From NCBI RefSeq assembly GCF_018811945.1, contig NZ_JACRVU010000012.1, positions 17,553 through 81,552 of the forward strand: a stretch of 64,000 nt of DNA. Reading direction: 5' to 3'. Each line of letters opens with the position of its first letter. The stretch's first letter is position 1. The notes under the pieces are model-generated. The model made no database searches. It saw only the letters and a program-made list of their open reading frames with translations, and was not told where the DNA came from. Shown here piece after piece: positions 28,554 through 36,995 of this stretch. Source of the DNA: Gluconobacter sp. P1C6_b. GTDB lineage: Bacteria; Pseudomonadota; Alphaproteobacteria; Acetobacterales; Acetobacteraceae. A program made the position numbers and the translations under genes.

Positions 28554-30149
28554 TCAGGCGTTCCCCTGAATGAAATCCGCTGCCCGCTCACTGATCATGA
28601 TCGTCGCGGCATTGGTGTTGGAACCGAGCAGCGACGGCATGACCGAGCTATCACAGATCCGGATGCCTTCAAGACCATGAACCTTCAGACGCGGATCGAC
28701 GACGGACATGTCATCCCGCCCCATCTTACAGGTGCATGTCGGATGATAGGACGTCCGGCCATGCTCTCGGGCATAGTCGCGATACATCTGCATTGTCGGT
28801 TGTTTACCGCTAAAGAAGCAGGTTTTCCGGATGTGCTTCTGCAAGGACGGCTGGGAGAACATCTCGTAGCTCAGACGCACACCTTCCGCAGAGGTTTCAA
28901 GGTCGGCCGGGTCGCCAAGAAAGTTGGGATCGACCATCGGATTGACCCTCGGATCTGCCGAACGCAGCCGGACGGTTCCGCGTGACTTCGGACGCAGCAC
29001 ATAGCTGTTCAGCGTAATCCCGGACGCTCCCTTGGGAACGGACGTCACTCCAGCCTCAGCGCCTGCCCCCGCCAAGAAATGGAACTGGAGGTCAGGAACA
29101 CCCGATGACGGGTCCGAGTACCAGAACGCGCCCCCCTCAACCACGTTGGACGCGACGGGACCGGATCTGAACATGGTGTATTCAAGACCTGCCCACAGCA
29201 TCCAGTGCAGTTTCCGGTACTTATCAAAGCTTTCATCCGTCTTGAGCTCCGCTACGATATCCACACCGAAATGATCTTGAAGATTCTCGCCTACGCCCGG
29301 CAGATCCTGCACGACGGAGATGCCATTTTCGCGAAGATGCGCGGCAGGCCCGACGCCTGACAGCATCATCAGCTTTGGCGTTCCGATCGCTCCGGCCGTC
29401 ACAACGATTTCCTGGCTCGCTTCGGCGGTATTCAGGGTTCCGTTGGCGATATACTGTACACCCGTCGCCCGCGTCCCGTTGAAGACGATCTTCAGCACCA
29501 GCGCCCGCGTCACAACCGTCAGATTCTTCCGCCCCAGAGCCGGACGCAGATACCCCACAGCCGTCGAGCAGCGCCGGTTGTTCCGAATGGTCATCTGATA
29601 GATGCCTGCACCTTCCTGCGTTGCACCATTGAAGTCAGGGTTATAGGGCAGCCCCATTTCCTGACAGCTCTGCACGAAGGCACGGCTGGTCGGGTTCGGC
29701 TCTGCAAGGTTGGACACACCGAGCGGTCCGTTCGTACCATGCCAGTCTCCTGCCAAAATTGTATTACCCTCCGACCGGATGAAGTACTTCTGGATGTCCC
29801 GGAAGCTCCAGCCATCCGCACCTTCCGCCGCCCAGCGGTCGAAATCGGAAGGATGTCCCCGCGTAAAGACTTCCGCGTTGATGGACGATCCGCCGCCCAG
29901 AATCCGGCCCTGCACATAGGGAATCTGGCGGTTGTTCGCATGTTTCTGCGGCTCCGTCAGAAGATCCCAGGTATGCGGCCCCGTGGTCATCTTCGCGAAA
30001 CCGACCGGCATGTGGATCAGAGGATGCGTATCCCGCCGGCCTGCCTCGATAAGACAGACACGGACGGAAGGATTTTCGGAAAGGCGGGCTGCGAGAACAC
30101 AGCCAGCCGAACCGCCACCGACAACAATGTAATCAAAACCGCTCGTCAT
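28554..30149 (-). CDS. GMC-family FAD oxidoreductase (sorbose/choline dehydrogenase-like)
   Basis: 531 residues from the ATG at 30149, which overlaps the ALDH stop (TAATG). FAD site [18 protein letters not shown] is at residues 6-23. The second GMC signature contains [17 protein letters not shown]. The catalytic pair is His in [11 protein letters not shown] and Asn in [10 protein letters not shown]. Members oxidise primary alcohols of choline, polyols or ketoses. Order, overlap and size resemble the sorbosone dehydrogenase/sorbose dehydrogenase pair described from Gluconobacter oxydans T-100, so an L-sorbose-type substrate is a real possibility. Choline dehydrogenase is less likely in this context. 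No signal peptide is seen. Confidence 0.88.
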   Translation of the reverse strand: MTSGFDYIVVGGGSAGCVLAARLSENPSVRVCLIEAGRRDTHPLIHMPVGFAKMTTGPHTWDLLTEPQKHANNRQIPYVQGRILGGGSSINAEVFTRGHPSDFDRWAAEGADGWSFRDIQKYFIRSEGNTILAGDWHGTNGPLGVSNLAEPNPTSRAFVQSCQEMGLPYNPDFNGATQEGAGIYQMTIRNNRRCSTAVGYLRPALGRKNLTVVTRALVLKIVFNGTRATGVQYIANGTLNTAEASQEIVVTAGAIGTPKLMMLSGVGPAAHLRENGISVVQDLPGVGENLQDHFGVDIVAELKTDESFDKYRKLHWMLWAGLEYTMFRSGPVASNVVEGGAFWYSDPSSGVPDLQFHFLAGAGAEAGVTSVPKGASGITLNSYVLRPKSRGTVRLRSADPRVNPMVDPNFLGDPADLETSAEGVRLSYEMFSQPSLQKHIRKTCFFSGKQPTMQMYRDYAREHGRTSYHPTCTCKMGRDDMSVVDPRLKVHGLEGIRICDSSVMPSLLGSNTNAATIMISERAADFIQGNA

Positions 30150-31645
30150 TACGAAATCCAGTGCGAACGTTTGCCAGTTTCGATATGGACAGATTTGATC
30201 TGCGTATATTCCTCGACGCCGTACAGACCGGCCTCGCGGCCCCAGCCCGACTGTTTGAAGCCACCCAGCGGCGTCTCGGGGCCACCGCTCATGATGGTGT
30301 TCACCCAAAAGCGGCCGGCGCGAACACGACGGGTCACGGCAAGCGCCTTGTCGATATCCTTGCTCCAGACCGATGCGGCCAGACCGTAAACCGTATCATT
30401 GGCAATCGCGATCGCTTCATCGACGGTATCGAAATGGAAGGACGCCAGAACCGGTCCGAAAATCTCGTCACGTGCGATGCCCATCGAAGGCTTCACATCC
30501 GTGAAAAGCGTGGGCTGGATATACTGCCCCTTGCCGAAATCGACGGCGCCGCCGCCGCAAAGCACCTTCGCGCCTTCCGCCTTGCCCTTGGCAATATAGT
30601 CCAGAATGGTCTTGTTCTGCGCTTCCGTCGTGATGGCGCCGATCTGCGTTTCGGGATCAAACGGATCGCCAACGCGGATCTTCTCCATTTTCGCCACGAC
30701 AAGACGCTCGAACTTCTCGGCCACGGACCGCTCAACGATCAGACGGCTCGACGACACACAGCACTGCCCGGTGTTGAAGCTGATCCCGAAGGCGACGGCA
30801 TCGGCCGCATCCTCGAGGTTGCTGTCAGCAAATACGACGATCGGGTTCTTGCCGCCAAGCTCAAGGCCCAGCTTCTTCAGGTTGCTGTCAGCCGCCGCGT
30901 GAATGCAGGACTTGCCGACGCCCGTCGACCCCGTAAAGGACAGCATGTCGATATCCTGGTGCTCGGTCATGGCCTGACCAACCGTGCGCCCCGTGCCTGT
31001 CACAACATTGAAGACACCTTTCGGCAGCCCGGCATCGGCAAGAACCTCCGCCAGAAGAAGAGTTGTGGCGCTCGTGACTTCGGCAGGCTTGACGACCAGC
31101 GTGCAGCCGGATGCGAGAATGAACGGAGCGCGCTCACACAGGATCATGAACGGAAAGTTCCACGGCGTAATCAGGCCGACCACACCGATGGGCTCACGCA
31201 GGACCATGCCGAACAGCCCCTCGCCCAGATTGTTGAACGTATCACCATGCAGCATCCGTGCAGCGCCGGCCGCCATCTCGAAACAGGCGATACAGTGATC
31301 GATCTCGCCTTTCGCCTGGCTGATGGGCTTCCCGTTTTCCAGAACTTCCCAGTAAGCGATATCATCGCGGCGCTCTCGCAGAAGGCCCGCTGCTTTCAAA
31401 AGAACTGCCGCACGATCCGCGGCCGCCAGGCCCGACCAGCTTCCGTTCTCGAAAGCACGACGTGCAGCAGTGACTGCCTCATCAAGGTCCTCACGGGTGC
31501 AGCGTGGAATACGGGTGACGGGAACATCATGAGCCGGCGAGGAACGATCAAAAAAATCCTTACCTGCGCGCCATTCTCCATCAATAAAGAATCGGAACTC
31601 ACGCGGCTTTAACGGTAAAGATACTGTCTTTGAGACAACATTCAT
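30149..31645 (-). CDS. NAD(P)-dependent aldehyde dehydrogenase (sorbosone/betaine-aldehyde dehydrogenase-like)
   Basis: 498 residues. Motifs are [14 protein letters not shown] (cofactor), [14 protein letters not shown] (general-base Glu) and [12 protein letters not shown] (catalytic Cys). The C-terminal [10 protein letters not shown] is also typical. The length and the overlapping GMC gene after it match the NAD(P)-dependent L-sorbosone dehydrogenase arrangement known in Gluconobacter. Alternatively it is a general aldehyde dehydrogenase making the acid that the CoA-transferase activates. It is the first gene of its unit and divergent from tetR. Confidence 0.92.
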   Translation of the reverse strand: MNVVSKTVSLPLKPREFRFFIDGEWRAGKDFFDRSSPAHDVPVTRIPRCTREDLDEAVTAARRAFENGSWSGLAAADRAAVLLKAAGLLRERRDDIAYWEVLENGKPISQAKGEIDHCIACFEMAAGAARMLHGDTFNNLGEGLFGMVLREPIGVVGLITPWNFPFMILCERAPFILASGCTLVVKPAEVTSATTLLLAEVLADAGLPKGVFNVVTGTGRTVGQAMTEHQDIDMLSFTGSTGVGKSCIHAAADSNLKKLGLELGGKNPIVVFADSNLEDAADAVAFGISFNTGQCCVSSSRLIVERSVAEKFERLVVAKMEKIRVGDPFDPETQIGAITTEAQNKTILDYIAKGKAEGAKVLCGGGAVDFGKGQYIQPTLFTDVKPSMGIARDEIFGPVLASFHFDTVDEAIAIANDTVYGLAASVWSKDIDKALAVTRRVRAGRFWVNTIMSGGPETPLGGFKQSGWGREAGLYGVEEYTQIKSVHIETGKRSHWIS

Positions 31646-31984
31646 GAGAATTATTCCTGCTGACTATGGCACTGCCATCCCTTTTTTTTTCGATGAACAG
31701 CCCGGTTTTACTCTTATGAACTCGAAACCCCGAGAGATATTACAACATGCAATTCTTAATCACGGACGACCCTCACCTGCATTTGACCACAGACGCTCGG
31801 GTTCCAACTTCCTAACGCGTAACGCACCGTATAGTTACTTACACATATCGCAGGGGTACGCCAGCATGAAATCACGTTACGTTGATATTTTTTCGTACTT
31901 TAAGTGTGATTTTATGATCCACTTTTCTTTTGGGGCGGTTTCCCCCAGAAAGAGCGCCCCTACTGAGAGCGGAACAAGCCCCTG
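31646..31984. other. Divergent control region between ALDH and tetR (339 bp)
   Basis: No gene is supported. The region is AT-rich with an 11-T run near 31680 and carries the dyad of site C in the middle. It must contain the promoters of the ALDH-GMC unit (minus) and of tetR (plus). The leader of ALDH would be long if the promoter overlaps site C. Confidence 0.6.
31819..31838. promoter_or_regulatory. Candidate TetR operator C, between ALDH and tetR
   Basis: GTAAC-GCACCGTATA-GTTAC: perfect arms, 10-bp spacer, different inner sequence from sites A and B. Because only the arms are kept, they are the likely protein contacts. The site could control both divergent promoters and give autoregulation. 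Confidence 0.6.
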
Positions 31985-32644
31985 ATGCCCCTTGAAAAAA
32001 GCAGAGCGTCCTCCTCTACGAAAAAGCGTGTCAGGGACGCTGAGGCCACAAAATTACGCATTCTCGAAGCGGCCAAGAAGGAGTTTGCCCGAAACGGGCT
32101 TGAAGGCGCGCGGGTCGATACGATCGCCCTCGATGCCAAGGCCAACAAGAGGATGCTCTACCACTATTTCAAAAGTAAGGATGGCCTCTTCCGCACCGTC
32201 CTGGAGCGGGAATATCTCAACATCCGGGAGGAAGAGACCAGACTGGATCTGGAGAACCTGCCCCCCAGGACAGCCCTCGAAACGCTCGTCCGTTTCACAT
32301 GGGAATACTATATCGCCAATCCCGAGTTCATCACCCTCGTGAACAGCGAGAACCTCTGTCAGGCCGCCCATATCCGGAACTCGCCCACACTGAAGACGAT
32401 CAGTCAGAAATTCGTCCGCCGCATCCAGTCCCTTCTGGATCGGGGGGTTCGGGAAAACGTCTTCCGCGATGGCATCGACGCAACCCAGTTGAACATTACG
32501 ATCGCCTCGATCAATTATTATTATTTCACGAACCGCTTCACAGGATCGGTAATCTTCGAGCGGAATTTTACAGCTCCCGAAGCGCTTGAAGAAAGAATTT
32601 CCTTTAATATCGAAACGATATGCCGTCTGGTCTGCAAGAATTAA
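31985..32644 (+). CDS. TetR-family transcriptional regulator
   Basis: 219 residues. The N-terminal helix-turn-helix is typical: RILEAAKKEFARNGLEGARVDTIALDAKANKRMLYHYFKSKDGLFR in residues about 27-72. The C-terminal ligand domain is of the type that follows YHYFKSK regulators in catabolic loci. A basic N-terminal tail (Lys/Arg/Ser) precedes it. It is divergent from the ALDH-GMC unit; I infer that it represses that unit and, through shared dyads, the CoA-transferase and acyl-CoA dehydrogenase units. It is not a typical BetI by sequence. Confidence 0.88.
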   Translation: MPLEKSRASSSTKKRVRDAEATKLRILEAAKKEFARNGLEGARVDTIALDAKANKRMLYHYFKSKDGLFRTVLEREYLNIREEETRLDLENLPPRTALETLVRFTWEYYIANPEFITLVNSENLCQAAHIRNSPTLKTISQKFVRRIQSLLDRGVRENVFRDGIDATQLNITIASINYYYFTNRFTGSVIFERNFTAPEALEERISFNIETICRLVCKN

Positions 32645-32916
32645 GGTACGGTTTTTCTTACAAACAAACAGTCTCATACCCCTGAATTCAGGGACAATTT
32701 ATGGTCCGCGTAAGGAAAATATTGAATTCCGGTTACAATTATAATGCTCTGCCTGAGATTTTTCTCTTGCATCCGCGGTCGAGTTAACGTCTATCTGATG
32801 TCGGCAGGTGCTCCTAAGTGGGTTTTCGACGCATGTTGCGTCATTCGTTCCCCTTAAGAGTTATGATTTCGTGCGTATCTTGTGCACGACTGCTATTGTT
32901 AAAAAGGAGCCTCGTT

Positions 32917-33123
32917 ATGGCAACAGGCACCGTAAAATGGTTTAACTCCACCAAGGGCTTTGGTTTCATCCAGCCTGACAACGGTGGCCAGGATGCGTTC
33001 GTTCACATCTCTGAACTCGAGCGCGCCGGAATGCACACCCTCAACGAAGGTCAGCATGTCTCTTACGAGCTCGAGTCTGGCCGCAACGGCAAAACGTCGG
33101 CAGTGAGCATCAAGGCAATCTGA
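32917..33123 (+). CDS. cspA: Cold-shock domain protein (CspA family)
   Basis: 68 residues. The OB-fold carries RNP1 KGFGFIQPD and RNP2 DAFVHISELE, binding single-stranded RNA/DNA. The start at 32917 is fixed by AAGGAG 8-9 nt upstream and by the family N-terminus MATGTVKWFN. A leader of more than 200 bp without a gene (32645-32916) precedes it and may act as a temperature-sensitive 5' UTR as in other csp genes; that is inference. Confidence 0.95.
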   Translation: MATGTVKWFNSTKGFGFIQPDNGGQDAFVHISELERAGMHTLNEGQHVSYELESGRNGKTSAVSIKAI

Positions 33124-33152
33124 TTGCCCTGATGTACATTTCGATGTGCAGG

Positions 33153-33178
33153 AAGCCGCCCGCAAGGGCGGCTTTTTT
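33153..33178 (+). terminator. Rho-independent terminator of the cold-shock gene
   Basis: AAGCCGCCC, loop GCAA, GGGCGGCTT, followed by a T run. The T run touches the stop codon of the convergent LysR gene. Confidence 0.93.
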
Positions 33179-34092
33179 CATGTCTGGCGTCCACTTTCCG
33201 GCTGCGACCCATGCCCCCTGTTTGCAAGATCGATCATCTCCACAAATGCATCGGCAGCGGGGCTTCTGTAACGCTCTTTATGCCTCAGCCCATAGAAAAA
33301 GCGGCTTTCCGGCACCTCTGACGCCGCATGAAGCGTCCCCGCCCGCAGCGCCGGGGCAACCACCAGCGATGACAGCGCAGCAATCCCCGCCCCTGCCTCC
33401 ACGGCAGTTCGCACACTCTCGTTCGATGGCAGGACCAGACTGACATTCAGCTCGTCTGGCGCGATCCCCAGACGCCGGAGGTAGTGTTCCAGCGTGGCCC
33501 GCGTCCCCGATCCCGGCTCCCGCATTACCCAGACCTGTTTGCGCAGCCATTCCCTGTCAGCATGCTCAGGAATCCCGGCGTCCGCCTGCACAATGGTCAG
33601 ATGGTCTTTTCCCAGCGGCCACTGCGCGAGCGCTGGATCATCGACAATTGCTTCCACGATCCCCAGTTCAGCCTCCCCTTCCCGGACCTTCTTCGCGGCC
33701 TCTTCGGTATTGCTGACGGCCAGTTCGACCGTGATCTGCGGATATTTTCTGCGGAAAGCCACCAGAATGGACGGAATCCAGTACGCAGCGATGGTCTGGC
33801 TCGCCACCGCGCGGAGCGTTCCGCGCTTCAGCCCGCTGATCTCATCCAGAACGTTTTCAGCCGCAGCCGCCTGCGCGACGACAGCACGGGCCTCCGGCAA
33901 AAACAGACATCCCGCCTCACTCAGCCGGATGCCCCGTCCCACCCGATCAAAAAGCCTGACGCCGTAACGCTCTTCCAGAGCGGCAATAGCCGCCGAGACC
34001 GCGGACTGGGTGACGTTCATTGCCCTGCTTGCAGCAGTGACGTGTTCGCGTTCGGCAACGGCGATGAAAAGACGGAGCTGATCAAGGGTCAT
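33178..34092 (-). CDS. LysR-family regulator (partner of the YeiH-like gene)
   Basis: 304 residues from the ATG at 34092. The winged HTH is MTLDQLRLFIAVAEREHVTAASRAMNVTQSAVSAAIAALE in the first 40 residues, and the effector domain is of the CysB/CbbR fold. It is divergent from a UPF0324/YeiH gene, an arrangement like yeiE-yeiH of enterobacteria. A long inverted repeat lies between them. It probably activates the membrane gene in response to an anion or sulfur signal, but the effector cannot be read. Confidence 0.87.
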   Translation of the reverse strand: MTLDQLRLFIAVAEREHVTAASRAMNVTQSAVSAAIAALEERYGVRLFDRVGRGIRLSEAGCLFLPEARAVVAQAAAAENVLDEISGLKRGTLRAVASQTIAAYWIPSILVAFRRKYPQITVELAVSNTEEAAKKVREGEAELGIVEAIVDDPALAQWPLGKDHLTIVQADAGIPEHADREWLRKQVWVMREPGSGTRATLEHYLRRLGIAPDELNVSLVLPSNESVRTAVEAGAGIAALSSLVVAPALRAGTLHAASEVPESRFFYGLRHKERYRSPAADAFVEMIDLANRGHGSQPESGRQT

Positions 34093-34106
34093 GCGCGATG
34101 GATAGC

Positions 34107-34166
34107 ACAATCAATCGATTTTTCTGATCGGAATCATGAAATTTATGCGTTGGATTGATTGATTGT
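34107..34166. promoter_or_regulatory. Inverted repeat in the LysR/yeiH intergenic region
   Basis: A perfect 10-bp inverted repeat ACAATCAATC (34107-34116) and GATTGATTGT (34157-34166), 40 bp apart. The second arm lies in an ATTGATTGATTG tract. The position, just upstream of the LysR start and before the divergent gene, suits regulator binding, though the spacing is wider than in one LysR site. Confidence 0.5.
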
Positions 34167-34203
34167 TCTTTCCCTAAATCTTCACGATCAAGGAGAGCAT
34201 ATC

Positions 34204-35256
34204 GTGAAGATTATATCGCCTGCGGGAGGCCTCGTGTCCCGCTTTCCGGGAACGGCTCTGTGCATCGGTATTGCGCTTGCGGCTTACGGTCTTGAGGACG
34301 TGGAACGGATCCTGGCCGGAAAAGCCTTTCTGGAGACCCTGAATATCGCGCTCATTCTGGGCGTCATCCTGCGGTCTGTCCGCAAACCCGCAGGCGCCTT
34401 CAATTGCGGAATCAGGTTCTGCTCAAAAACACTCCTCAACATTGCGATCGTCCTTCTGGGCACGACTTTCAGCCTTCAGGCCGTCTGGTCTGCCGGACCT
34501 GAAATCCTGCTCGCCGTTCTGGGGATGGTGATTTTCAGCATGATCTTCACCTGCTGGGCCGGACGGATGAATGGTCTGTCGCGGAATCAGACCCTGCTCG
34601 TGGCGTGTGGCGATTCCATCTGCGGCAACTCCGCAATCATGGCTGCCGCCCCCGCCATTCAGGCATCAGAGGAGGACGTCGGCGCGACAATCGCCTTCAC
34701 CGCAGCAGGTGGTCTGGCGGTCGTTCTGGGGCTGCCTGTCCTCCTTCCCTTGCTGAATATGTCCGGGATCGCCAATGGTGCCGTCGCCGGGCTGACGGTC
34801 TATGCAGTTCCACAGGTCATGGCCGCGGCCGCTCCGTTCGGCCCCGCCGCCCTGCATGTCGGAACGCTCGTCAAGCTGATGCGCGTTCTCATGCTGGGCC
34901 CGGTCTGCGCCGTTCTGTCACTGAAGATTCGTCGCAAACACGCCCGGACTCAGCCGCTGAAACCATCCGAAACAGGCAAAACGCCAAGGCTGTTTCGCCT
35001 CGTCCCGTGGTATATCGCAGGCTTCATGGCGATGATCATCGTCCGGTCCCTGGGCGTCATTCCCGAAACCTGCATCCCTCCCCTCAGCCAGACCGCCACA
35101 TTCCTGACCATTCTGGCCATGGCCGCACTGGGTCTGGGGATCGATATCCGCTCCGTCTTCCGGGCGGGACGACCACTGGTCCTGACAGTCGTGATGTCCC
35201 TGACCGGTCTTCTGGGTGCCAGCATCCTGCTGGTCCGGCTCCTGGACTGCGCATGA
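34204..35256 (+). CDS. YeiH/UPF0324 family membrane protein (putative sulfate exporter family)
   Basis: 350 residues from a GTG start preceded by AAGGAGAGC. About ten helices. Family signatures are VVLLGTTFSLQ-like near residue 90, ACGDSICGNSAIMAAAPAI and AMAALGLGIDIR. The family is annotated as putative sulfate exporters; the substrate is not well proven. The neighbouring LysR gene supports a regulated anion-related role. It converges with the next gene, 6 bp apart. Confidence 0.87.
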   Translation: MKIISPAGGLVSRFPGTALCIGIALAAYGLEDVERILAGKAFLETLNIALILGVILRSVRKPAGAFNCGIRFCSKTLLNIAIVLLGTTFSLQAVWSAGPEILLAVLGMVIFSMIFTCWAGRMNGLSRNQTLLVACGDSICGNSAIMAAAPAIQASEEDVGATIAFTAAGGLAVVLGLPVLLPLLNMSGIANGAVAGLTVYAVPQVMAAAAPFGPAALHVGTLVKLMRVLMLGPVCAVLSLKIRRKHARTQPLKPSETGKTPRLFRLVPWYIAGFMAMIIVRSLGVIPETCIPPLSQTATFLTILAMAALGLGIDIRSVFRAGRPLVLTVVMSLTGLLGASILLVRLLDCA

Positions 35257-35262
35257 AGCAGT

Positions 35263-36339
35263 TCAGTCCTGCGGCTGGTAGACCCGCCCGTAGCGGTTAG
35301 ACAGATAGGCGGACAGCGGAATATCTTCCTGACGGACAAAGCCTGCCGACGGAATCCTGCCTTCCGCCAGCAGGTCCAGAACCGCGCAGATGGACCCTGC
35401 CGTCGTAAGCTGAATTGCAGTGCGGTATCCGCCCATGAACTCCTGCGCGTGAATGGTCCGGGCCAGCGTTTCCTGCTGCTGCCGGCCATTCTGTAGTCCC
35501 GTCACGATAACCGACAGCACCACCAGATCCTGAGCCGTGCCGGGAATGGCATGGGTCAGGATATCCTGAAGGATATGTCGCCGTTCCGACAGACGCAAAT
35601 CGGACAGAAGAACCTTCATGATATCGCGATGGCCCGGATATCGCATGGTGCGATAATTGAGCTCCCGGACCCGGCCGTCATAGGTTTCACACAACGAGCC
35701 AAGACCGCCGGACGTGTTGAAAGCCTCATAAAGAACGCCATCGACGCCCAGGCTCTCCATACCCTCAAGAGCAGGAACGAGGATACGCTTCCCATCCACG
35801 ATCGCCTCACAGGGTTCGATATATTCGTTGATGAGGCCTTCCGTACTCCAGGTCAGGTTATATCCCAGCGCATTAGACGGAAAACGCGGCAGCGCCCCGA
35901 CACGCAGCCGGATCGTATCAATCTCATCGAAATGTCCTGCCAGATCATGCGCGGCAATCGAAACAAAGCCCGGCGCCAGACCACATTGCGGAATGAACGC
36001 ATGCGACGCGCCCTCGGCCAGCGCCTTCACAGCACGGGTGGACGCCACATCCTCGGTGAGATCCAGATAATGCACCCCTGCGGCGGCGGCGGCCCGCGCG
36101 ACAGTCCGCGTCAGATGAAAAGGAAGCGCGGAGAGGACTGCGAACTGCCCTTTGAGCAGATCCGGATCAAGCCCCTGCGCGATATCGGCTGTTTTGCGGG
36201 CAATCCCTTCGGGCAGTTTGAGGCTGTTGAGATACTCCGCGTGACAGTCAAGCAGCGTCACACCATAGCCGCCGTGATGAAGAAGCTCCGCAATGGCTGA
36301 ACCAATCTTGCCCGCACCTGCAACCGTAACCTGCTTCAT
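35263..36339 (-). CDS. Saccharopine/L-lysine dehydrogenase-family protein
   Basis: 358 residues from the ATG at 36339 (AGGA about 8 nt upstream). Rossmann start KQVTVAGAGKIGSAIAELL. Segments HYLDLTED, FIPQCGLAPGFVS and YNLTWSTEGLINEYIEPCE match the saccharopine reductase / lysine 6-dehydrogenase family. It would oxidise lysine or a related amino acid with NAD(P). The divergent Lrp/AsnC regulator fits amino-acid control. Saccharopine dehydrogenase itself is the alternative. Confidence 0.83.
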   Translation of the reverse strand: MKQVTVAGAGKIGSAIAELLHHGGYGVTLLDCHAEYLNSLKLPEGIARKTADIAQGLDPDLLKGQFAVLSALPFHLTRTVARAAAAAGVHYLDLTEDVASTRAVKALAEGASHAFIPQCGLAPGFVSIAAHDLAGHFDEIDTIRLRVGALPRFPSNALGYNLTWSTEGLINEYIEPCEAIVDGKRILVPALEGMESLGVDGVLYEAFNTSGGLGSLCETYDGRVRELNYRTMRYPGHRDIMKVLLSDLRLSERRHILQDILTHAIPGTAQDLVVLSVIVTGLQNGRQQQETLARTIHAQEFMGGYRTAIQLTTAGSICAVLDLLAEGRIPSAGFVRQEDIPLSAYLSNRYGRVYQPQD

Positions 36340-36460
36340 GATCATATCCTGTTCCGGAAGTGTTACGGACAGGATCGGGGGCTGCGCCGACGGATCACAA
36401 GCGGCAGCGTGACGGCAAAAAGCCATTTCCAACGGCAGATTGCTGTCTATAACAGTCAGA

Positions 36461-36889
36461 ATGACGGATCCGATCGATCAGGCTCTTCTTGATATCCTGC
36501 GCCGCAATGCGCGAACCCCCACAGCCGCGCTGGCCCGCAGGCTGGGGATCTCCCGTACGACTCTGCAGGGGCGCATGGAACGTCTGGAGCGGCAGGGACG
36601 GATCCGGGGCTATACGCTTCTCGAAAATCCGGACGAGGATCTGGTGCGCGCCCATGTCTCGATCGTGCTCACACCGCGCCACCGGCAGAAAGTGGAGCGG
36701 GATCTGAAAACACTGCCCGAACTGCGGGAACTGCATGCGGTCAGCGGCGCCTCGGACCTGATTGCGCTGCTGGGAGCCACGACGACCGAAAGCATCAATC
36801 GCGCCATCGACGATATCGGGCAGATGGAAGGCGTGGAGCGGACCGTCTCCGCCATCATCCTCTCGACGCGCTTTCGAAAAGGGTATTGA
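36461..36889 (+). CDS. Lrp/AsnC-family regulator
   Basis: 142 residues. HTH: DQALLDILRRNARTPTAALARRLGISRTTLQGRMERLE. The second half is the RAM ligand-binding fold (AHVSIVLTP, ELHAVSGASDLIALLGATT). It is divergent from the lysine-dehydrogenase-like gene, with 121 bp between starts, and likely regulates it in response to an amino acid. An inverted repeat CTGT-CTATA-ACAG at 36443-36455 lies just upstream. A TTG 21 bp earlier is a weaker start. Confidence 0.87.
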   Translation: MTDPIDQALLDILRRNARTPTAALARRLGISRTTLQGRMERLERQGRIRGYTLLENPDEDLVRAHVSIVLTPRHRQKVERDLKTLPELRELHAVSGASDLIALLGATTTESINRAIDDIGQMEGVERTVSAIILSTRFRKGY

Positions 36890-36995
36890 ACCAGCCGACC
36901 AGCCCATCGTCCTTCTTCAGAAACGTCTTGCTTTCAATATTGACCGCTGTCCACTCTTCACAAAACAGATGTTTACCGCTCATGACGGAGCCCTG

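Noticed and set aside
30161..31612. A 483-codon plus-strand frame opposite the aldehyde dehydrogenase
   Set aside because: Same reason: the real gene has all catalytic motifs and the antisense frame has none.
31646..31985. A 113-codon frame in the ALDH/tetR intergenic region
   Set aside because: No ribosome site, low-complexity start and no homology that I can see; the region has operator and promoter features instead.
28554..32644. Choline-to-betaine operon (betIBA-like) for the TetR, ALDH and GMC genes
   Set aside because: The gene types match superficially, but the TetR protein does not look like BetI and the linked CoA-transferase, acyl-CoA dehydrogenase and glycerate kinase are not part of betaine synthesis.
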